This document shows, piece after piece, positions 43,506 through 49,990 of a stretch of 64,000 nt of DNA. The notes under the pieces are model-generated. The model saw nothing but the letters and a program-made list of their open reading frames with translations. It ran no database searches and was not told the DNA's origin. This DNA comes from Methyloversatilis sp. (GTDB lineage: Bacteria > Pseudomonadota > Gammaproteobacteria > Burkholderiales > Rhodocyclaceae): NCBI RefSeq assembly GCF_030698125.1, contig NZ_JAUYNV010000019.1, positions 62,001-126,000 on the forward strand, in the 5' to 3' direction. The first letter of the stretch is position 1; each line of letters starts with the position of its first letter. The position numbers were made by a program, and so were the translations under genes.

Positions 43506-44744
43506 GTGAACGCCACCCATGCTGTGCCGTACGCCCCTGCCAATGCATTTTCGCGCGCTGACGGCGAACTGTTGATCAACGGCCAGAAGGTTTCCCGAGT
43601 GGCCGCGATGGCCGGACACACTCCTTTTTACGCGTACGACCGCAGCCTGATCGACGCCCGCGTGGGCTTGCTGCGTCGGCTGCTGCCGGCCGGCGTGCAA
43701 CTGCATTACGCCATGAAAGCCAATCCGATGCCGGCACTCGTCGGTTTCATGGCGCCGCGGGTCGATGGGCTTGATGTGGCATCCGGCGGTGAATTGAGAA
43801 TTGCACTGGACGCCGGCATGGCGCCGTCGCACATCAGTTTTGCCGGCCCGGGGAAGACTGCGGACGAATTGCGACAGGCACTGGCGGCCGGTGTCCTGCT
43901 GAATGTGGAGTCCGGTCGCGAAGTTGAACTGCTGGCCAGCCTGTCGGAAGAATTCGGCTGGCCAGCGCGTGTCGCCGTACGCATCAACCCGGATTTCGAA
44001 ATACGTTCTTCGGGTATGCGGATGGGGGGAGGGGCCAAGCCTTTCGGTGTCGATGCGGAGGACGTGCCCCGATTGCTTCGGCGCATCGGGTCGCTTGGTC
44101 TTGCGTTCGAGGGCTTCCACATATACGCCGGATCCCAGAATCTGAACGCCGACGCGCTGATCGACATGCAGCGACGAAGCTTCGAACTGATGCTCAGACT
44201 TGCTTCGGACGCACCATCATGTCCAGGAACACTGAACATCGGGGGCGGCTTTGGAATTCCCTATTTCCCGGGTGAGCAACCGCTGAAACTTGAACCCGTG
44301 TGCGCTGCACTGGCCGGTTTGGTGGCAGACGCCCGCATGAAGCTGCCCGGTGCGGATCTTGTGCTCGAACTTGGTCGCTACCTGGTGGGTGAGGCCGGGT
44401 TATATATATGCAGGGTGCTCGATCGCAAGGTTTCGCGCGGACAGATCTTTATCGTGGTCGACGGCGGTATGCATCACCACCTGGCGGCATCGGGAAATTT
44501 CGGCCAGGTGATCCGCCGCAACTTTCCGCTAGCCGTGGCAAACCGGATTGATGGCGTTGCGAACGAGAAGGTCAATGTGGTCGGCCCGCTGTGCACGCCG
44601 CTTGATGTGCTGGGGGACAAGGTCGATCTGGCCGAGGCCGGCCCTGGCGACCTGATCGCTGTATTTCAGTCGGGTGCCTACGGCTACAGCGCCAGTCCTG
44701 CTGCCTTCCTCGCCCATCCGGAACCTGCCGAACTGCTCGTCTGA
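43506..44744 (+). CDS. PLP-dependent decarboxylase, exosortase A system-associated
   Basis: A 412-aa fold-III PLP enzyme related to ornithine/diaminopimelate decarboxylases (TIGR03099 group). HYAMKANPMPALVGFMA contains the PLP-binding Lys. DVASGGELRIALDAG, FHIYAGSQN, LNIGGGFGIPYFPGE and LELGRYLVGEAGLY are the phosphate and substrate regions, and VVGPLCTPLDVLGDK holds the active-site Cys. FQSGAYGYSASP is the C-terminal Tyr motif. It removes CO2 from an amino acid, giving an amine that the neighbouring ligase/ACP pair may help attach to the glycan. The start is uncertain: GTG 43506 or TTG 43500 are both possible. The 270 bases after its stop precede epsB. Confidence 0.9.
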   Translation: MNATHAVPYAPANAFSRADGELLINGQKVSRVAAMAGHTPFYAYDRSLIDARVGLLRRLLPAGVQLHYAMKANPMPALVGFMAPRVDGLDVASGGELRIALDAGMAPSHISFAGPGKTADELRQALAAGVLLNVESGREVELLASLSEEFGWPARVAVRINPDFEIRSSGMRMGGGAKPFGVDAEDVPRLLRRIGSLGLAFEGFHIYAGSQNLNADALIDMQRRSFELMLRLASDAPSCPGTLNIGGGFGIPYFPGEQPLKLEPVCAALAGLVADARMKLPGADLVLELGRYLVGEAGLYICRVLDRKVSRGQIFIVVDGGMHHHLAASGNFGQVIRRNFPLAVANRIDGVANEKVNVVGPLCTPLDVLGDKVDLAEAGPGDLIAVFQSGAYGYSASPAAFLAHPEPAELLV

Positions 44745-44805
44745 AGGCATCCAGTCGCCGCTACAGAGTGGTAGAACACCCCCTGTTTATGTGGATTTTT
44801 GTGTC

Positions 44806-44852
44806 CTGAAGCGCGTTGTGGCGCCCTGAAACGGCTTCGCAACGTGCTTCAG
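44806..44852 (+). repeat. 15-bp inverted repeat with G-U compatible mismatches
   Basis: Arms CTGAAGCGCGTTGTG (44806-44820) and CGCAACGTGCTTCAG (44838-44852) flank a 17-base loop. The two arms are reverse complements except at two positions. On the plus-strand RNA both become G-U pairs, so all 15 pairs can form. A shorter GCC/GGC pairing lies inside the loop. It sits 62 bases after the decarboxylase stop and 162 bases before the epsB start. No T-run follows, so it is not a classical intrinsic terminator; an RNA-stability hairpin, attenuator or protein-binding site are the options. Confidence 0.6.
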
Positions 44853-45014
44853 TTATCACATCCCCTTGGTGCGGCTGCGTCTCGTGATGATATTCACGCT
44901 CGAAAGGCCTCGCCGCACATATCGTTCGCGCTCCACCGCTCAAGACGTCGCTTCCGGCAACCCGTTGCATGACACGACGCGAATCAAGATGAGCAGCTCG
45001 AAAAGGGGTCTACC

Positions 45015-46403
45015 GTGGTCAGGTTGTTCAGTCACTATGTTCCGTCCGTAACGCTCATGAGACTTGTTGCCGAAGCGTTGGTCCTGTTGATTGCCGGCTT
45101 CGGTGCGGCGTGGATCAGCGCACCGGGCAGCCTCGAATCGCTGTTGCCGGCGCTGGTTCCGGCAGCGGTCTTCGCTGCCGTGATGACCGTGCTGATGAGC
45201 ACGCTCGGCCTGTATCAGCGTGAGCAGCCGCGCAATCTTTCGGAACTTGTCGGGCGCGTGCTGTTTGCCTTCCTGTTGGGCCTCCCGGTGGCTTACATGG
45301 TGTTCCGGCTGTTGCCGCAGGGCAGCATGGCAATGCCGGCGCTCGATGTTTCGCTGTGTCTCGGCTTTGGCGGGATCCTGCTGCTGCGCGCGGCGTCTTT
45401 CGTGCAGGCCGACGGTGCCGGCATGTTTACCCGCCGCATTCTGGTCGTCGGCACGGGCTCTGAGGCCGCTTCCGTGTGGGCCAGTGTTTCGACGTCGGCC
45501 AGTGCGACGCACACCATCGTCGGCTTCGTGTCGGTCGGGGCAGACACTTCAGTGGAAGTACCGAGTGCCATGGTGATGCCGGAAGGCAGTTGCGTGATGC
45601 AGCTGGCGCGCGATCACCGTGCAAATGAAATCGTGGTTGCAGTGCGCGAACGTCGGGGCGGTGTGCTGCCGCTGCGTGAATTGCTGGACTGCAAACTGGC
45701 CGGCGTGACGGTCAATGACCTGTCGAGCTTTTTCGAGCGGATGCGCGGTCAGGTGCGCCTCGATTCGCTGCGCGCCAGCTGGCTGATCTACGGCGACGGC
45801 TTCCGCCAGGGGATCGGCCGCACCGTCGTGAAGCGGCTGTTCGACGTGCTCGCGGCGTCGGTGCTGTTGATCGTGACGGCGCCGGTGATGTTGCTGGCTG
45901 CCATCGCCATCGCGCTGGAATCCGGTTTCCCTGTCATCTACCGTCAGGAGCGTGTTGGCCAGGGTGGCCGTACGTTCAAGGTGCTGAAGTTCCGCAGCAT
46001 GCGTCTGGATGCGGAAGCGGACGGCAAGCCGCGCTGGGCAAGCAACAGCGATGACCGGGTCACCCGCGTCGGCCACTTCATCCGCAAGACGCGCATCGAC
46101 GAACTGCCGCAGATCTTCAACGTGCTGCACGGCGACATGAGCTTTGTCGGGCCGCGTCCGGAACGTCCTTACTTCGTCGATCAGCTGACCGACCAGATCC
46201 CGTTCTACGCCGCGCGTCACTCGGTCAAGCCGGGCATCACCGGCTGGGCCCAGGTGCGCTACGCCTACGGTGCTTCGGTGGATGACGCGGTGCAGAAGCT
46301 GCAGTACGACCTGTACTACGTCAAGAACCACACCCTGTTCCTCGACATGCTGGTGTTGCTGCAGACGGTACGTGTCGTGCTCACCGGCGACGGCGCGCGC
46401 TGA
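45015..46403 (+). CDS. epsB: EpsB-type priming sugar transferase (XrtA system)
   Basis: A 462-aa polyprenyl-phosphate sugar-1-phosphate transferase of the exosortase-associated group (TIGR03013). The N-terminal 130 residues have four or so membrane helices, followed by a Rossmann-like domain (RRILVVGTGSEAASVWASV). A membrane re-entrant segment at about 280 (VVKRLFDVLAASVLLIVTAP) leads to the catalytic domain with VGQGGRTFKVLKFRSMRLDA, FIRKTRIDELPQIFNVLHGD, MSFVGPRPERPYFVDQL and KPGITGWAQVRYAYG. It attaches the first sugar phosphate to undecaprenyl phosphate. The GTG start at 45015 has AAGGGG upstream. It is the first gene of the second plus-strand block. Confidence 0.94.
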   Translation: MVRLFSHYVPSVTLMRLVAEALVLLIAGFGAAWISAPGSLESLLPALVPAAVFAAVMTVLMSTLGLYQREQPRNLSELVGRVLFAFLLGLPVAYMVFRLLPQGSMAMPALDVSLCLGFGGILLLRAASFVQADGAGMFTRRILVVGTGSEAASVWASVSTSASATHTIVGFVSVGADTSVEVPSAMVMPEGSCVMQLARDHRANEIVVAVRERRGGVLPLRELLDCKLAGVTVNDLSSFFERMRGQVRLDSLRASWLIYGDGFRQGIGRTVVKRLFDVLAASVLLIVTAPVMLLAAIAIALESGFPVIYRQERVGQGGRTFKVLKFRSMRLDAEADGKPRWASNSDDRVTRVGHFIRKTRIDELPQIFNVLHGDMSFVGPRPERPYFVDQLTDQIPFYAARHSVKPGITGWAQVRYAYGASVDDAVQKLQYDLYYVKNHTLFLDMLVLLQTVRVVLTGDGAR

Positions 46404-46421
46404 ATCGACGCGACACGTCGC

Positions 46422-46457
46422 CAGGCGCGCGGCAGGGCGCCTTCGGTGACGCGCCTG
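46422..46457. repeat. Overlapping inverted repeats between epsB and prsK
   Basis: CAGGCGCG (46422-46429) is the exact reverse complement of CGCGCCTG (46450-46457). The same left arm (AGGCGC, 46423-46428) can instead pair with GCGCCT (46437-46442). The two hairpins are mutually exclusive. No T-run follows. It may act as a weak terminator or processing site after epsB, but GC-rich sequence can produce such repeats by chance. Confidence 0.35.
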
Positions 46458-46459
46458 CG

Positions 46460-46488
46460 GTGACGATCCCTCGGCCGGCGGGCACAAT
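46460..46488 (+). promoter_or_regulatory. Possible sigma-70 promoter for prsK
   Basis: GTGACG (46460-46465) and CACAAT (46483-46488) each match 4 of 6 consensus positions and are 17 bases apart, ending 33 bases before the prsK ATG. This is weak evidence; transcription could equally continue from epsB. Confidence 0.28.
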
Positions 46489-46521
46489 GCAGCGGTTACC
46501 CCTCACGCTACCGGCCCGTCG

Positions 46522-48609
46522 ATGGAATCCTTCCCCGTAACGTTTGCGCTGTACGCCTATGGCGTGGCAGCGGTCGGTTTCGCCTTGTTCGGGCTGCAGC
46601 TGATCATGGGCGCGCGTCAGTCGCCGCGTGCCCGGCTTTTGTCCGTCTGCATGTTGTCGGGCGCCGTGTGGTGCGCACTTGCGGCGGCCAGCGTGCTCAA
46701 GGGCTACGCCGTATTGCGTACGCTGGTCTATGCGGCTGATGCGCTGCATACACTGCTTTTCCTGCTGTTCCTCGCGGCGTGCGTCATCGATCCCGAAGGC
46801 CGCCGGCCGTTGCCCACACTGCTCAAGCGGCCGTCCTGGCTTCTCCGTTTCGTACTGATTTCCGCGTTGCCCTGCGGCGCGGGCTATGTCGTGCTGTCCT
46901 GGCTGGTGCCAACCGGTGTGGCATCGGTGATGTGGCTGATGGCGTGCGGACTCGGACTGAGTCTGCTCGGCGCGGTGATGATCGAGCAGTTCTACCGCAA
47001 TACCCCTGTGCAGTGGCGCTGGGGCATCAAGCCGATGACGCTGGGCCTCGCGTTCTCGATCACCTTCGATCTCTATTTCTTCTCCGAATCGCTGATGTTC
47101 AGGCAGCAGGACTCGACGCTGTGGGCATCCCGCGGTCTGGTGCATGCGCTCGCGATACCGCTGTTCGCCGTGTCTTCGGCCCGCGTCAGCGAGTGGTCGA
47201 TCCGGCTGAACGTGTCGCGTGACGCGGTATTCCATACCTCGGCACTGGTCATATCGGGTGGCGCGTTGCTCATCATCGCGCTGGCAGGTTATTACGTGCG
47301 CTACTTCGGGGGCGAGTGGGGCCAGGCCTTGCAGACGGTTGTGCTGGCGGCCGGCGCGCTCGGATTCCTTGCGTCGATCGCCTCCGGCAGCGTGCGGGCA
47401 TGGCTGCGTGTTTTCATCAACAAGCACTTCTTCAGCCTGCGCTACGACTACCGGGCCGAGTGGCTGAAGCTGGCCGACACCCTGTACAGCGCGTCCAGCG
47501 TCGACGCACTCCGTCAGGCCTCGATCCGCGTCATGGCCGATCTGGTCGAAAGTCCGGGCGGCATGCTGTGGTTGCGCAGCGAAGCGGGTCATTACGCACC
47601 CGCGGCGCGGCTGAACGTGCCCATGATCGATGCGCGCGAGCCGGCCGACAGCCCGCTGATCAAGTTGCTGCTGGGCAAGATGTGGGTGATCAATGTGGAA
47701 GAGCACCGTTCGCGCCCCGGGGTGTACGGCAGTCTGAGGCTCCCTGAGTGGGTGGCGCAGACGCCGGACGTCTGGCTCATCTGCCCGCTCGGCAGCGAGG
47801 ACATGCCCCTTGGCTTCGTCGTGCTGTGCCGTCCGCGTGCGCTGCTGGATCTGAACTGGGAGGTGCGCGATCTGTTGAAGACAGCCGGGCGCCAGGTGGC
47901 CGGTGTGCTCAATCAGACCCAGGCGATGGAGGCGCTGATCGAGGCGAAGAAGTTCGAAGCCTTTTCCAAGATGAGCGCGTTCGTCGTGCACGACCTGAAA
48001 AATCTCATCGCCCAGCTGTCGCTGCTGCTGCGCAATGCGAAAAAGCACCACGACAACCCCGAATTCCAGCAGGACATGATGGAAACCATCGAACACGCCG
48101 TCGGGCGCATGAACGGCATGCTGCTCCAGCTGCGCTCCGGCACCCAGCCGATCGAGCAGGCCTCACCGGTCGAACTGACGCCGTTGCTCGAGCGACTGCA
48201 TCGGGCCCGTGCGCGCAGCGGCTGCGAACTCGAACTCGATGCGGAAAGCGGCCTGATGGTGCGCGCCCATGAAGATCGTATAGAGCGGGTTGTGGGGCAT
48301 CTTGTGCAGAATGCACTGGATGCCACGCCGCAAAACGGTAAAGTCAGTATCCGTGCGCGCCGCATCGAAGCCGGTGTCGTGATCGAGGTCGAAGACTCCG
48401 GTTGCGGCATGACCGAAGAGTTCATGCGCGAGCGCTTGTTCAAGCCCTTCCAGTCGACCAAGGCGAACGGAATGGGGATCGGCGCATATGAAAGTTTTCG
48501 CTACGTCCACGATCTGGGCGGGCGGATAGAAGTGACCAGCGAACCGGGTCGGGGCAGTCTGTTCCGGCTCGTTTTTCCTCTGCAGGCGGCTGAAGCAGCC
48601 GTTGCTTGA
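46522..48609 (+). CDS. prsK: XrtA/PEP-CTERM system histidine kinase PrsK
   Basis: A 695-aa membrane sensor kinase. Residues 1-300 contain about eight hydrophobic helices (TFALYAYGVAAVGFALFGLQ onward), followed by a GAF-like region (about 320-470). The phosphoacceptor is His490 in SAFVVHDLKNLIAQLSLLLR. The ATPase domain has NALDATPQNGKVS, VEDSGCGMTEEFMRERLFKP, TKANGMGIGAYESFRYVHDL and GRGSLFRLVFPL. With PrsR it forms the conserved exosortase two-component system (TIGR02916). The signal is unknown. The following PrsR ATG lies 11 bases after its stop, with CGGGAG between, so the two are co-expressed. Confidence 0.94.
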   Translation: MESFPVTFALYAYGVAAVGFALFGLQLIMGARQSPRARLLSVCMLSGAVWCALAAASVLKGYAVLRTLVYAADALHTLLFLLFLAACVIDPEGRRPLPTLLKRPSWLLRFVLISALPCGAGYVVLSWLVPTGVASVMWLMACGLGLSLLGAVMIEQFYRNTPVQWRWGIKPMTLGLAFSITFDLYFFSESLMFRQQDSTLWASRGLVHALAIPLFAVSSARVSEWSIRLNVSRDAVFHTSALVISGGALLIIALAGYYVRYFGGEWGQALQTVVLAAGALGFLASIASGSVRAWLRVFINKHFFSLRYDYRAEWLKLADTLYSASSVDALRQASIRVMADLVESPGGMLWLRSEAGHYAPAARLNVPMIDAREPADSPLIKLLLGKMWVINVEEHRSRPGVYGSLRLPEWVAQTPDVWLICPLGSEDMPLGFVVLCRPRALLDLNWEVRDLLKTAGRQVAGVLNQTQAMEALIEAKKFEAFSKMSAFVVHDLKNLIAQLSLLLRNAKKHHDNPEFQQDMMETIEHAVGRMNGMLLQLRSGTQPIEQASPVELTPLLERLHRARARSGCELELDAESGLMVRAHEDRIERVVGHLVQNALDATPQNGKVSIRARRIEAGVVIEVEDSGCGMTEEFMRERLFKPFQSTKANGMGIGAYESFRYVHDLGGRIEVTSEPGRGSLFRLVFPLQAAEAAVA

Positions 48610-48620
48610 CCGGGAGTGAC

Positions 48621-49970
48621 ATGGCAGACAAGGGGCGGACACTGTTGATCGTCGAAGACGATCCGGCGCTGCAGAAGCAGATGCGCTGGAGTTTCGATGA
48701 CTACGAAGTCGTACTGGCCAGCGACCGCGAATCGGCGCTGGCTCAGATCAGGCGCCACGAACCTTCCGTGATCACGATGGACCTCGGGTTGCCGCCGGCG
48801 CCCGACGACGTGACCGAAGGCATGGCACTGCTCGGCGAAATCATGGCGCTTGCGCCGCAGTCCAAGGTCATCGTGCTGACCGGCCAGAACGACCGCGCCA
48901 ACGCGCTGCGGGCGATCGGCATGGGCGCCTACGATTTCTACGCCAAGCCGTTCGAGCCTGACATGCTCGCGCTGCTGATCGAACGGGCATTCCGACTGCA
49001 CGATCTGCAGTCGGAAAACATCCGGCTGGCCAACCAGCATCTGGGTGTCGAAGGGCGATTCATCACGCGTGACGCGGACATGCTTCGCGTGTTGCGGACG
49101 ATCGAAAAGGTATCGGCCACGCGCGCCACGGTGCTGCTGCTCGGCGAAAGCGGGACCGGCAAGGAGGTCCTGGCGAAGACGTTGCACGACCGCTCGGATC
49201 GGGCGAACGAGCGCTTCGTGGCGATCAACTGCGCGGCCATACCGGACAACCTGCTCGAAAGCGAACTGTTCGGCTACGAGAAGGGTGCCTTTACCGGCGC
49301 CACCAAGCAGACGCCCGGCAAGATCGAGGTCGCCAACAAGGGCACGCTGTTCCTCGACGAAATCGGCGACCTGCCGGGTGCGCTCCAGGCGAAGCTGCTG
49401 CGCTTCCTGCAGGAACGCGTCATCGAACGTCTCGGCGGTCGCGACGAGATTCCGATCGACGTGCGCGTGGTCTGCGCCACGCACCAGGATCTGCAGGCAC
49501 TGATCGGTGAAGCGCGGTTCCGTGAGGATCTGTATTACCGCCTGGCGGAAATCGTCGTCACGATTCCGCCGCTGCGCGCACGCGAGGGCGATGCCGCGCT
49601 GCTTGCACATTCCTTCGCGAAACGGTTTTCCGGCGAGCAGGGGCGCAGCGCACTGACGCTGTCACGCGAGGCCGTTGCCGCGATCGAGGCACACAAGTGG
49701 CCCGGCAATGTGCGCGAACTCGAAAATTGCATCAAGCGGGCGACCATCATGGCCGATGGTAGCCAGATCACGGCGGCCGATCTCGGGCTCAAGCCGGCCG
49801 ATCAGGAGGACGCTTTTTTCAATCTGCGGCAGATCCGCGAAGAAGCCGAGCGACGCGCTGTCGTCAGCGTGCTGGCGCGGGTGGATGGAAACATGGTCAA
49901 GGCGGCCGAAGTGCTCGGAGTCAGCCGTCCGACCCTCTATGACCTGATGAACCGTTTCGGTTTGCGCTGA
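48621..49970 (+). CDS. prsR: PEP-CTERM system sigma-54-dependent response regulator PrsR
   Basis: A 449-aa NtrC-type activator. The receiver domain starts TLLIVEDDPALQKQMRWSF and is phosphorylated at Asp54 (VITMDLGLPP). The AAA+ domain has Walker A LGESGTGKEVLAKTLHDRS, the sigma-54 contact loop GYEKGAFTGATKQ with an intact GAFTGA, and the Walker B segment GTLFLDEIGDLPGALQAKLL. The C-terminal Fis-type helix-turn-helix is GNMVKAAEVLGVSRPTLYDL. ATG 48621 has CGGGAG about 6 bases upstream and is preferred to TTG 48606. It belongs to the TIGR02915 group and should activate XrtA-locus and PEP-CTERM genes. Confidence 0.95.
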   Translation: MADKGRTLLIVEDDPALQKQMRWSFDDYEVVLASDRESALAQIRRHEPSVITMDLGLPPAPDDVTEGMALLGEIMALAPQSKVIVLTGQNDRANALRAIGMGAYDFYAKPFEPDMLALLIERAFRLHDLQSENIRLANQHLGVEGRFITRDADMLRVLRTIEKVSATRATVLLLGESGTGKEVLAKTLHDRSDRANERFVAINCAAIPDNLLESELFGYEKGAFTGATKQTPGKIEVANKGTLFLDEIGDLPGALQAKLLRFLQERVIERLGGRDEIPIDVRVVCATHQDLQALIGEARFREDLYYRLAEIVVTIPPLRAREGDAALLAHSFAKRFSGEQGRSALTLSREAVAAIEAHKWPGNVRELENCIKRATIMADGSQITAADLGLKPADQEDAFFNLRQIREEAERRAVVSVLARVDGNMVKAAEVLGVSRPTLYDLMNRFGLR

Positions 49971-49990
49971 AAGCGCTAGGAGTATCTGTC

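Noticed and set aside
44950-44975. Sigma-54-like sequence CCGGCAACCCGTTGCAT upstream of epsB
   Set aside because: The GG and GC are separated by 9 bases instead of 10 and the surrounding consensus is poor, so I do not call a -24/-12 promoter.
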